Assembly (NCBI RefSeq): GCF_007565055.1
Contig: NC_044560.1
Span: 91,517,295-91,581,294 of the forward strand
Source of the DNA: Rhinopithecus roxellana
Taxonomy: Eukaryota > Chordata > Mammalia > Primates > Cercopithecidae
Direction of reading: 5' to 3'
Length of the DNA: 64,000 nt
Position 1 is the first letter of the stretch. Each line of letters opens with the position of its first letter. The position numbers were made by a program, and so were the translations under genes. Positions 1 to 13,410 of the stretch are shown one piece after another. Under the pieces are notes generated by a model. It was given only the letters and a program-made list of their open reading frames with translations, did no database searches and was not told the DNA's origin.

Positions 1-748
1 TAATGCGAATGCATATTTTATAGGCCTGGGGTTGGGGGAGGATAAACACAGTTTCAATTACAGGTTGAGCCGTGGACAATCATGCCTTATCTATCTTTCT
101 TCCTGGTGGGAAAACCGAATATAGGCCACCACTAAAAAGTGGTGAATACAGGCCCATCACCACTAAAACGTCTCTTGGGAGAGGACTGTTTATATAAGGT
201 GCTCAGCCAAATAGAATATGATATGGCTTTGCACTCCTGGGATTTTTCTTAATATAAGTAACAGTCTTATAACATCCGCGTTTCAACACTCGTATTAGCA
301 GACACTGTAAAAAAAATTGTACCATGCACAAATGCCCACATACTATATAATTCTGTTTATATTAAATGTCCAGAATTGGCAATCCATAGAGATAAAAAGT
401 AGATTCATAGTTGCCAGGGGCTGGGAGGGAAGAGTTGGGAGAAAATGGGTAGTGCCTGATAATGGGTTGGGATTTCTTTTGGAGTAATGAAAATGTTCTG
501 GAATTAGATAATAGTAATCATTGCACAACTATGTGAATATACTAAAAACCACTGAATTTTAAACACTTAAAAATTTTAAACTAAAGAAAAGCTGACACGT
601 GGAGGAATGAGCAGAGTCAATAAACAGGTGGTTATGGTAAAAATTCTTTCACTTATGTTCTAGCAGAAATGTCTGATAATCTAATACTGTAGTTTAGGCC
701 TTGAATGTTGTAATTTGTACTTTATTGCCCTGTTCCTGACTTTCACAG
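1..748 (+). other. 3' part of SMAP2 intron 1, with an L1 3'-end fragment
   Basis: No exon seen. About 345-590 resembles the common L1M 3' terminal region (TTGCCAGGGGCTGGGAGG..., TGCACAACTATGTGAATATACT, then ACTGAATTTTAAACACTTAA) on the + strand. The rest is AT-rich and unassigned, ending in the polypyrimidine tract of exon 2. Confidence 0.6.
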
Positions 749-882
749 GGCCGCGATGGGCCTCTTGGAACATTGGTGTGTTCATCTGCATTCGATGTGC
801 TGGAATCCACAGGAATCTGGGGGTGCACATATCCAGGGTAAAGTCAGTTAACCTCGACCAGTGGACTCAAGAACAGATTCAG
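749..882 (+). CDS. SMAP2: SMAP2 coding exon 2 (ArfGAP zinc finger, second ligand pair)
   Basis: Acceptor TTTCACAG ends at 748 and donor GTACTT starts at 883. The exon begins with two bases of a split Gly codon and reads [17 protein letters not shown]..., then [15 protein letters not shown], ending at Gln79. It supplies the second Cys pair of the ArfGAP zinc finger and the arginine finger. The first Cys pair should lie in exon 1, upstream of the window. Confidence 0.95.
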
Positions 883-3800
883 GTACTTAGCCCAAGAGTG
901 AGTCAGCTGCTCCCATATATCCATGTAAAAGGAATTCCAGATGAATTTCAGTCAAACCGGGCACAAAGGCAAAGATAAAGGAAAATTTAGTTGTTAAACA
1001 CTTAACGTCAAATTCTTGTACCTTAACAGAAATTTTTATTTTTTCTATTTAAGATACAAGTTATTCTACCTATATTTTACCTCCTTAAAAACAGAAATAG
1101 TCTATGGTCTAGGACTCCATGGGTCCACAAAAGTATTAAGAGGGATCTTTGGGTGATTTCTAAGACTCTTAGCACTTGCAGGTCTAAAATTTATAGTTTC
1201 GAATATTCACTTTTGGTCGGGCACAGTGGCTCAATCCCAGCACTTTGTAAGACCAAGGTGGGTGGATTGCTTGACTCCAGGAGTTCAAGACCAGCCGGGG
1301 CAACAGAGTGAGACACCTGTCTCTGCAAAATACAGAATTAAAAAGTTAGCTGGGACTGGTGGTATGTACCTGTAATCCCAGCAGTTTGAGAAGCTAAAGT
1401 GGAAGGATTGCTTGAGCCCAGAAGTTGAGGCTGCAGTTAGCCATGATCATGCCATTGCACTCTAGGCTTAGAAATAGAGTGAGACCCTGTCTCAAAAAAA
1501 AAAAAAGAAATCACTTTTTAAAAAAACCTCCAAATCATAGACTTATGGAAATATTTTATTGCTAAAATGCATACATGAATCTTTGTTTTAGACATGGAAA
1601 ATATTTTAATGGTACATAATATTAAAAATATATCATTTGGCCGGGCGCGGTGGCTCAAGCCTGTAATCCCAGCACTTTGGGAGGCCGAGACGGGCGGATC
1701 ACGAGGTCAGGAGATCGAGACCATCCTGGCCTACACGGTGAAACCCCGTCTCTACTAAAAAATACAAAAAAAAAAACTAGCCGGGCAAGATGGCGGGCGC
1801 CTATAGTTCCAGCTACTCGGGAGGCTGAGGCAGGAGAATGGCGTAAACCCGGGAGGCAGAGCTTGCAGTGAGCCCAGATTGCGCCACTTCACTCCAGCCT
1901 GGGCGACAGAGCGAGACTCCGTCTCAAAAAAAAAAAAAATCATTTTTGTGAACTCATCTTTTCTGTGATTGTTAATATATCTTTAGACACGTACAGACAT
2001 GGAATTAAATGATAACATTTCAAATTTCAAAAATTTTAAATAAGGCCGGGCTCGGTGGCTCAAGCCTGTAATCCCAGCACTTTGGGAGGCCGAGACGGGC
2101 GGATCACGAGGTCAGGAGATCGAGACCATCCTGGCTAACACGGTGAAACCCCGTCTCTACTAAAAAAGACAACTAGCCGGGCGAGGTGGCGGGCGCCTGT
2201 AGTCCCAGCTACTCGGGAGGCTGAGGCAGGAGAATGGTGTAAACCCGGGAGGCGGAGCTTGTAGTGAGCTGAGATCCGGCCACTGCACTCGAGCCTGGGC
2301 CACAGAGCAAGACTCCGTCTCAAAAAAAAAAAAAAAAAATTAAATAAATGTAAACATAATTAACCTTAAAAGCATGTTAAATAAGACAATGTATATATTA
2401 TATTTATTGTTATCATCTTAAAAAAGCTGTAACAGCTGGAATGCATACATGAATCTTGCATGCTGTTAGCTTGATGGGCTTGGAGTGAGACTCCTAAGTT
2501 AATGAGTCTGGCTGACCTAAGAGCTGTACCTTGATATAGCTCCATTATTTTTTATTCTCTTCCTACATTGAAACGCTTTAATTTTAATTTTTTCTTTCTT
2601 GGGAGTAAAAGGGAAGCCCCTCCGCCCCCCAAATCCAGTTGCTAAAGTTGGTAATGGAAATAAGAGGTTACTCTTAACGAGAAAATGACTTTAGAAATTG
2701 CTTTAGACTGTATTTATAGATGTATTAAAGGTCTAAAAAGGTGAGTTACATTTTTCAGTTACACTTTACTCTGTCTTATGAAGGAAATTATATGCCATGA
2801 AGATATTTGGGGATTTGGAGACTTAAAAAGCTCTTGGGATTTATCCCTCACAAGTGTTAAGGAGTCTACTTAAAAGCCTAATGGGAAACACATTTATTGG
2901 AATTGATTAATAGTATAAACTCAGAATGGTAACACTGATCATTGCCTGCCAAGTAGACATTTTAATTGGTAGCCGTGTATCTAAGACTGTCAAATGAGAT
3001 CTTGATTTATTACTGAATTAAATGTATCTTGGTACACAGATATTTCAGTAAAAGGAACCTATGGAGTAGGGGGAAAGACAGCTTGGGGCAAATGATTGGG
3101 AATTCCTAGTAAGGTAGAGAGAATCGTGAATTGGAAATCAGAATCTTGGTTCTGACACTCTCTAGGTTGGTTCTTCAATTGTACAGTAGTGGAATTGGGT
3201 GGGAAGTTTTTCAGTTCTTTCTTGATCTCACATGCCATGTTTCTACATTCTCTTTGGTCACAGTGCATGCAAGAGATGGGAAATGGAAAGGCAAACCGAC
3301 TTTATGAAGCCTATCTTCCTGAGACCTTTCGGCGACCTCAGATAGACCCGTATCTTTTCTGGAGCAACTTAGAAGGCTGAGTGGTATTCTGATGTTTGGG
3401 GAGAGTCAAACAAGACTCCAGTCCTGTAATGTGACTGGGTCATCTCTATGTGGATTAGTCCGTGTCCTTGCTTGTCCTCTGTCCTGCAACCAAGATGCAC
3501 AAAAAGCATATGTATTTGCGAATGTCAGAATTGTCATATGGGGTCACTTGAAGAAGACTCACTCTGGAATTAAGATTGCAGTGATTTCACTGTGAATTCT
3601 TCCATAAAGTTACATCTCCACTAGTTTATTTTGGATCTCTGAAACTATTGTTTGATTAAAAATAGTAGTTTATTGTGCTCTGTTAACCCTAGGCAGTCAG
3701 CAAAATGGCCATTCATTTTTATCATCTTTTTATGTCTTGGGTGAAAGAATTAACTGTTGTTTACCAGTTTATCAATAACAAATAACTTTCTTCCACCATC

Positions 3801-6800
3801 TGTTCAACAGAGATAGCACCTAGGACACAAAACCAAATCCCCTAAAGGCAGTGCTTCTCAAAATGTAGTTTGTAGATCATCTTGTTAAAGTTCTTTTTTT
3901 TTTTTAATGGATTCAGGTGGAGCCTGTTAAATGCAGATCTGGGGCCTTGCAGAAGACCCACTTCTGCAAGAATTTGGCAGTGGGGCACAAGAGTTTATGT
4001 TTTCAAGGGGTACTTATGTGCCTTTGTTTGAGGCCTATTGACCTAAGTGCTTTAAAATAGACATTTGACTGCTTTACTTATTCTAGAACAGCCACAGATG
4101 TATAGCCACCTCCAATGTCAATTTGTAGATTAATTCCACTTGCTGCTATCATTATACTGAAGGAAAAGCATAGGAAGTAAGGATTCCCTGCTGTAACTGT
4201 GAAGGAAACATTTTAAGGCTTTGGTCAGAGAAATTGCATATGAACAGGCAGGAGCCATGTGGGGAAACCAGGCAAGAGGGAAGGAGGAGAACAATGCTCC
4301 ATGGAACACAATTGACCTTTTATCTTCTTACTGTTTGAGAGGCTAGTTGGATTCATCCTTAATAAGCTTTTTGCAGAGCTGTCGAAGGATTTATTCGAGA
4401 CAAATATGAGAAGAAGAAATACATGGACCGAAGTCTGGACATCAATGCCTTTAGGGTTGGTTATACATCTTTCAAGTTTTGTCCATAATAAGTAATTTGC
4501 TTATTAAATCAGGCCAGAGAACACTTTGAAGAACTGCTACCAAAATACTCCAAAACCATCTTTTAAAAAATGCAAAAGTAGACCAAGTGTGGTGGCTCAT
4601 CCCCTAATCCCATCACTTTGGGAGGCTGAGGTGGGAGGATCACTTGAGCCTAGGAGTTTAAGAACAGCCTGGGCAACAAAGCAAAACCCCCATTTCTACA
4701 AAAAATTTAAAAATTAGCCAGGCATGATGGTATACATGCCTGTAGTAACGAGCTACTTGGGAGGCTGAAGTGGGAGGATCACGTGAGCCAGGGAGGTTGA
4801 GGCTGCAGTGAGCTATGATTGCACCACTTCACTCCCACCTAGGCAACGGAGTTTGACCCTGTCTCAAAATAAATTTTTAAGCAAAAGTAAAAAGTGCCAG
4901 TTACTGAATCAAGACCATGAGATATCATGAAAAAAATTTCTGCCTATCAGTGAATTCTTTGCCTTAACCTGTAGTTAGAAGGTGTTACTGATGATTCCCC
5001 GTTTTGAATTATTTCTTGAGATGGACATGTTGCATATAGTAGATCAAATAAAACAATATATGTATATATGTACTACACATATATCTATCTACATAGATAT
5101 ATACACACATATATACTTTTTTCCTGTAAATGAAATCAACAAAAGTAGGTGTAATTAAATCACCAGTTTCCTTCAGTGTGACCAATGTATATTTCCAGCA
5201 TTACCTGCGGATAACCAGTGTGTTGGTGGACTGATTGCCAATGTGACCCTTGTTTCTGAGAAGGGTTTCAGAAGGAGGCTGACTACCAGTTGCCAAGAAC
5301 ACATTCCACCCTAGGCATGTTTAGAATCTGCAATACAGTATATGATAACTAGGACAAATATAACACACAGGGGGACAGACAGCGACAGCATGGTTTCTGA
5401 AAGAGGAAAATACGCCTAACTAATGACAACTAATGGAGAACCAATAGATAGGACTATTTAGACCTTTAAATAACCTTTAACAAGATTCTACAGAAAATTC
5501 TCTTAGGAATAATTGGCTATTTCTCTAGTCACAGAATTATTGAGAGTAAGGGATTCTTCACTTCCAGCACAGGTCCTACCTATCTATCATCTATTCTAGT
5601 TATGTAATAATGATATCATAGACAGTGAAGTCACTGTTTGCGTGGAGCTCTAAGCCCTTCTGGGTAATTAAAAGTTAAGCTAACTGGAATCCGCTTCAGA
5701 TTGATCTTATGAAGCTGTGTGAAAAGGGCATTTAACTGGTAGGTGAATTTCAACACAGGCAAGTAAATGTAAGGTAATACATACAGTTAGGTAAAAATGA
5801 TTCCTTCTCAACTTTGTATGAAGGACTCTTATCTTGCAGTCATCCAGAAAAGGGACTTGTCAGTATCATATCTGTGCCAAGAAAGAATTAACCCAGTGTG
5901 CAGCTACAGCTTGGATGGCATCATCAAAAACAGAACCCAAGCACACACATTTCCTTTTATTTGTAGAAAACTGTGGTCTGTCTGCCCAGCTCTGTTCATT
6001 GTGCCTAAAGATATGAACTCAGATGAGGTCAGCAAAGGGTATCTGAGATAATTCAGATGATGAAGGAGTAGAGTTGCTATTTGTACACAGCTATTGTAGA
6101 AACAGCAGCTCTGCCCTCAGGGTATTCATGATTACGATGCTGGTGTCCTGTACCCATGAAAGCAAGCGCGGTTACTGGATGTTTTTCTTAGGAAGGAAAT
6201 AACCTCCCATTTACCAAAAAGCTATTTCAGAATTTGTTATTTAATATACTCAGATTTTTTTCATATTCTTGTGAAGATTTTTATGCCAATAATTAATATT
6301 TGCTAAGTGAAGACATTTAATATCAAATGAAAAGAAACTGGCTTTGTTAAAAACTATTCTTTTCATGTTTAACTTAAATGAAATGTCTGTATTAAAGACA
6401 TACGCTTCATATGAAAAAGCTGCATGTATTGATTGTAAGATTATTTTAGAGAAAATGAAAATTAAAGTGAAATATTCATGCATACTCTCACTATCTTTGC
6501 TAGTAATTATCTTCTTGGTGTGTTCCCCTTTCTTTCTATATAGTTTCTTTTTGGAGGCATAATTATAATACAGTTATATAGACTTCTCCTGCCTTCATTC
6601 CACTTAACATATATTTCTATGTCGCTTATATGGTATTTATAATTTTTAATGGTTGCATCATCTTTCAGTGAGTAGTTAAATCACTGAAAGTAATAATTTA
6701 TTTTACCATTTCCCCTCCATGGCATAAGTGTTGTTATTTAAGGTTTTTTTAGCATAAATAATTCTGGGGTGAACTTCTTGGTGCATTTAACCTTTTTCAT

Positions 6801-7075
6801 ATTTTGGACTATTTTCGTAAGATACATTACAAGATATGGTATCATCTAGGTCAAAGGATTTCAACATTTGTCTCTTCCTAGTTTTGCCAATATGCTTTGC
6901 AGAAGTTGTACCATTTGACTCTCTCTCCTCAGCATTGTATAAGAGTACTGGTTTCACTTCATCCCTACCAACATTATAGAAAGATCTTTTGCTCTGCATA
7001 AAGTGCATTTTAAATTGCATTTTTTATCACTGGCAAGACCAAACATGTTTTTCATATGTATGCTGTACTCTGTAT

Positions 7076-7114
<39 letters not shown>

Positions 7115-10100
7115 AGACGGAGTCTCGCTCTGTCTCCCGGGCTGGAGTGCAGTGGCCGGATCTCAGCTCACTGCAAGCTCCGCCTCCCAGGTTCACGCCA
7201 TTCTCCTGCCTCAGCCTCCCGAGTAGCTGGGACTACAGGCGCCCGCCACCTCGCCCGGCTAGTTTTTTGTATTTTTTTAGTAGAGACGGGGTTTCACCAT
7301 GTTAGCCAGGATGGTCTCGATCTCCTCTCGTGATCCAGCCGTCTCGGCCTCCCAAAGTGCTGGGATTACAGGCTTGAGCCACCGCGCCCGGCCTGTACTC
7401 TGTATTCTTAAGGTTACTTTGTGGTTTTGTTTTACATTTAGATGCATTTAGATGTTTATTTGACTTTAAAACTTAATTTTTGTTCTTGTAATCTGTAAAC
7501 TTGAAATTAAGGTTTATTTTCTGACTGTTAAAAAAAGAAATGACTATTGAGAGGACCTATGATTGAATTTATGATATCACAAAGGACATAAGCTGAGTAA
7601 GATGAACTTATTTGCTAGTATACCAAGATGAGGGGCGACCTCTCAAAGCATGGGCAAATTAAATTTGGGGCACAGATGGGTAGCATACTGGTAAAATGTT
7701 TTAGCGTCTGTACAGAGCCTCGACTGCAAATATTGAGAGTCCTGAGTGGGTTAGGAGGGCGGGTGCCTAAGGTGTTTGGAAGACACCTCATACAGCATTG
7801 AGGCTAATGTGGAAGAGGTCAACTCTCATGCTCCACACCAAGACACCGCCTCTCAAGCTTGCATCAGAATCAATAGGGATTTGGGGTGTCCTTTTTGGAC
7901 ACTTGGAATTATAATTTATCAAACTGTTAGTCACCTTGGGCCCTGTGTTTTTTGTCTTGTTAAATCATTACAGAAAGAAAAAGATGACAAGTGGAAAAGA
8001 GGGAGCGAACCAGTTCCAGAAAAAAAGTTGGAACCTGTTGTTTTCGAGAAGGTGAAAATGGTAAGTTGGGAAGTATTTGCACTGTATGGACAGCCTAAGG
8101 TATGTGTATATTTGTGAAAGGGAGAGTAGGAGGCCTTGTGGTGAGTACCATTGCACCATCACAGCTGGGGCTAGAGGGTTCTGCATCTGGATTGGATCAC
8201 CTGCTATCATCTCTGCTCTCCCGTTACCAGTTGCTGCCTAAATCTGCTCTGTAAGAGCTTCTCTTTGGGGTCAGATGGGAACTCAGGAAATGCATCTGTT
8301 CCGTCTAAGCAAGAGGCACGTTCCAAGCCAGAATGCCAAGGCTGTGGGACACCTTCTGAGCAGATGCTATTTCCACATTAGTCCTTCTCTTGTTAGACCT
8401 TCTGTACCCCATTTTCCGATTTCAATGAAGAACAGTCCAGAAGTGAGGCCATACTAGACCATTTTAAATGATCCCTTCTTATATTCTTGCTTTGTCATGT
8501 TGAAACAGACACCCTTCTTTTTCCACAGGACATATTGTGCCTGTAGTAGTAGAATCTCTAATATAAAAGCTTGGAATCTTGGGAGAGAGGACTTTACTTA
8601 CTATTGCTTAAGGAAGAGTCTTTTATCATCATTCTGAATCACATTGTCTATGGACACAGTCACTAGTGATATTGGCAGAGTGAATTAGGTAATCTTTAAA
8701 CCGACCTCCCTTTCAGTGTTAAAGTAAAAGGTTTTCTAACCACTGGGAGATTTGTTGGCTCTTGGCTCTTGTACCATCAGATACCTACCTTTATTCTTGG
8801 CTTTTCCTGGGACCAAAAACTGCTGCTTCTGTTGGATCCCCTGTTCTGTGGTTGTCTTGGTTTCAGAAAGATCTGTCTCTTCAGGACGCCAGACAATCAC
8901 AGGCGATATCTTTGTTTTTCGCTTCAGGTTTGGTTTATGCACTTCTGCCTCCTGACTTGATTCTTTCACCTGACACTTCCTGAGTTTCGTTTCTTTGGTA
9001 ACTCTTTTTGAGTAACAGTAGCCCTACCCACAAGAACACCGTGGCTTTACAGTGGAGATGGGAATAAAGAGTTCAAAAACACCTGCTTATTTCTGTAACA
9101 TATTTTCACCTTAGCCACAGAAAAAAGAAGACCCACAGCTACCTCGGAAAAGCTCCCCAAAATCCACAGCGCCTGTCATGGATTTGTTGGGCCTTGGTAA
9201 GAGTTGGACTTTTCAGCTTCCATGTTCTTACAAATTTTAATGAATTCTCAGTGACCCTGGAAGATAGGTAGAGATGGGATTCTCCAGTTTTGTCTTCATT
9301 GGTAAGACTGTTCTCTTGCACTCTTCCTGATCTGTTTTATATCTGAACGGTTGCTCTAAGGAAGTGTTTACCATGACACTTTTCAGAGTGACAGTATGGT
9401 GTAGTGGTTAAGAGCATGGCCTTTGGAGCCAGTGTCCTGCTGTCTGTGACCTTGGGTAGTTTACTTAACCTCTAATATTGCTTTCCTACTCTGTGCAGTG
9501 AGAATGAGTCTCTACTTCAAAGATGTTGTTGGAAGGATTAAATGAGATAATGCCTCTAAAGCTCTTAGCCCCATGCCTGGTACATACTGAACCCTCCATA
9601 AATGTTAGCAATTTTGCTAAACAGCACCCTTGAGCCTCATGTCACTTCCCTGTACTCCACTCCCTGCCTGCATTCCTTTCATTTTTCAGATGCAGCCTGT
9701 TTCTGAGATGGCCTGTGGTCATTTTTCTCTAAACCTTTGAAATCCTGAACTAGTGATTCTACCGTTTCAGAAAGAAAGCCTGTTGTTTGCCTTTCACAGC
9801 ACTGATGGTTGCACTTTGTTTCCATCCACTTCTGCTGACTTAGGTTATTGGCTACTTAGGTTTCTAATAGCCAAAAGGGAGCCAGCCAGCCCCCTACTGC
9901 GGTGCTGAAATAGCCTTCAGGCCTGGGCTTCTGCTGCCCTGTGCCTGATAGCTGGGCTACAGGCTTCCCCAGAGCACTCTGGGAATGTGGGGTAAAGCCT
10001 CTTTCGAGAAGCCCCATCCATGCTAGGTGATTCCAGAAGTCTAGATTTCTAGGTCCATGAGCTTATGGGCCACTTTTGCTTTTTGTCTAGAATAGAATGA

Positions 10101-13100
10101 AGGCATGGGCTTAATAAGCAGTGCTGCATCTTAACTTCGATCTCTCTTTCTAGATGCTCCTGTGTCCTGCTCCATTGCAAATAGTAAGACCGGCAATACC
10201 CTAGAGAAGGATTTAGATCTCTTGGCCTCTGTTCCATCCCCTTCTTCTTCAGGTTCCAGAAAGGTGAGTCTTGTGGGCTCCTCAGGATTAAAGAACATTC
10301 TGAAATGGGTGATTTTGATATATCTTAATCATAGAACTAAGTCATGCCTCCTTGGTGGAGTTAGACTTTGGTTTTGTTTATTCTTCATTCTTCCCTTAAC
10401 ATTGTGTCATTTCTGTCATAGTCTAAGATTGCTGTTCATGCCATTTTTTTCTCCTGCTCAAAAAGAGTGGGCCCTTTGAGTTGCTTCTACGGAAAGTGTG
10501 TGATACTGTGAAGGCTGATACTTGAGGCTAGCTCCTAGGCCTGAGTTACTGCCAGAGAACTGTGGGTAGGAAGACTTGAAACCTTTAATGGCTACCATTC
10601 GTGAAATGCCTGCTATGTCTCAGGCATAGTGTGAGGTGGTTTTTGTATATCATTTTGTGTATTTCATTAATAATTTCACATCTTCACCACAAACCTGCAA
10701 AGTGGGAATTTTACAGATGTAGAAATATTAGTTCATAAAAGTTACGTGACTAGCCTCTGGTTATACTAGTAAATGACTACACTGGGATCTAAACTCAGTT
10801 CCCCCTGCTGCATCATTTGTGGGTTGTTTTGTTTGTTTGTTCCTACCAAATCACATGTTTTGGTGAAGGGAAAGAATTGTAACAGAGCTTAATTATCAGG
10901 TGTTTTCAGATATTTCAATGGTAAAAATGTCAGGAAGCTATTAACTTGAACCATGAATTCTTACTGCAGATGTTAGGAACAGCAGAGAGGGAAGGGAGAT
11001 CCTTAAGGAGACCCCCATGAGAACCATTTCAATTCTTCTCCTGCCCTCTTTGCCCTAAGGCTGTAGGTTCCATGCCAACTGCAGGGAGTGCTGGCTCTGT
11101 TCCTGAAAACCTGAACCTGTTTCCGGAGCCAGGGAGCAAATCAGAAGAAATAGGCAAGAAACAGCTCTCTAAAGACTCCATTCTTTCACTGTATGGATCC
11201 CAGACGCCTCAAATGCCTACTCAAGGTAGACTTCCTGGGTATCATGGCCATGTGCCAGATAGAGACATGAGGGCTTCCATGCAGGAATTATTGACTGTGA
11301 CAGAGGACAGTTACTTTGGGGACCAGGATGTCATACAGCAAACAAACCTGAACATGACCAAAGTATCAGCAGATAGAAATTAATGTAACTCAGAGTCATA
11401 CTTCTGTGGAGTCTGGGGTCACACTTTGGTGAAGTCTAACTCAAGGTCTGGATCTGGACCCTAAAGGGAAAATGACTCAGTCAGCAGCCCATTGGTAAGC
11501 CATAGCAGGCCTTGTAGAGACTCTAACTACTTTGCTGTGTAAAGAGCATTGTGAGTAGAGTAATCCTGAGAAATTCCAGCTGGAAAGGGGTAGCCAGGGA
11601 GAGTTTGGGCTGACTATGTTTTTCACTCTCATTTAACAGACCTGTATATGTGTTTTCTTGACAGCAATGTTCATGGCTCCTGCTCAGATGGCATATCCCA
11701 CAGCCTACCCCAGCTTCCCTGGGGTTACACCTCCTAACAGCATAATGGGGAGCATGATGCCTCCACCAGTAGGCATGGTAGCTCAGCCAGGAGCTTCTGG
11801 GATGGTTGCCCCCATGGCCATGCCTGCAGGCTATATGGGTGGCATGCAGGCATCAATGATGGGTGTGCCGAATGGAATGATGACCACCCAGCAGGCTGGC
11901 TACATGGCAGGTATGGCAGCTATGCCCCAGACTGTGTATGGGGTCCAGCCAGCTCAGCAGCTGCAGTGGAACCTTACTCAGGTAAGCTATCCCTATTTTA
12001 CTTGGAGCAAGAGTTTTGAGCCTTCCTCAAGTTTGTTTCTCCACTTTGTACCTCTCCACTATCCTTTGAGTCCTTTCCATGTAAATGAGATAGTGCCAGA
12101 GACATTGTTAGGTTTGCTTTTTGTTTTTTTTTCCCTAGAAGGTCTGTCTAAAGTCATCCTTTCTGAGGAAGAACTCCTCAGTTCTGTAGAATTCCTGTAG
12201 AATAAGCGCAACTGCCTAAATCTGAATCTCTCCACACATTCTCAAAAGCAAAAACAAACATACAAAAAAACCCTATACAAACAATGAATGCAGATATTCT
12301 CACAACAATCTCATTTGGTAGACAAGGTTCAAATGGCATGGCAATGGGCATATAAACACCAAATCTAGCAGAGCCAGCATCACAGAGGAGACTGTAAAAA
12401 CAGAAGATGGAGCAGGGGCCTAGCAGTGATACCACAGATAAAGTAACTCCCCAGAAGGAGAAAGACCTACCCTCATCAAAGACATACTGAGAACAGGTCT
12501 GAGATGTGGCAGATTAGAACTCTGTTTACTTGGAGGATCAAAAATAAGAGACTTGAGATATATAGGAGTATAGATAGTAACCTTGGGAAAGCATTGCTTC
12601 TCGGGGAGATGGGCATGGCCTAAAAGGAGGAGGTACCCTTTGGAGGACTGGTGGTGAAGGGAAAGAAAGACACGAGAAATGGAAATGAGAATCACAAAAT
12701 CGAATATATACCTTCCTCCCTCTTCCAAAATCACCACTTCACTAATAAAAGATGGTGCTCTTAATCTAAGAAATTTAGTAAGCCTCCCCAAACCCTCACA
12801 CCTATTATTGCTGATTGAGAAAAAAAATAAGACCTTACAAAATAAACCAAACATGGCAGCTGACATTTGTGCAAAACTCCTACAAGAAGAAAATAGAAAA
12901 TGAAAATCAAAACATTTTACATAATGAATATTCTCCCTCAAAAAGCAGTCATAAAGCAGAAGAAAATCGTTACACTATTTATCAACCTGAATTAAATGTC
13001 CTTAAACAAACATTTGCAGATAAGACAAAACACCTTAAATCAGAAATTCAAAAACTTAAAGCCAAAATGAATAAAAAACTGAATGTTGGCCGGGCGCGGT

Positions 13101-13378
13101 GGCTCAAGCCTGTAATCCCAGCACTTTGGGAGGCCGAGACGGGCGGATCACAAGGTCAGGAGATCGAGACCATCCTGGCTAACATGGTGAAACCCCGTCT
13201 CTACTAAAAAATACAAAAAAAAAAAACTAGCCGGGCGAGGTGGTGGCCACCTGTAGTCCCAGCTACTCGGGAGGCTGAGGCAGGAGAATGGCGTAAAAAA
13301 CCCGGGAGGCGGAGCTTGCAGTGAGCTGAGATCCGGCCACTGCAGTCCAGCCTGGGCGACAGAGCGAGACTCCGTCTC

Positions 13379-13410
<32 letters not shown>

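Noticed and set aside
8750..8980. Overlapping frames on both strands in SMAP2 intron 5
   Set aside because: No splice sites, domain or conservation signal visible.
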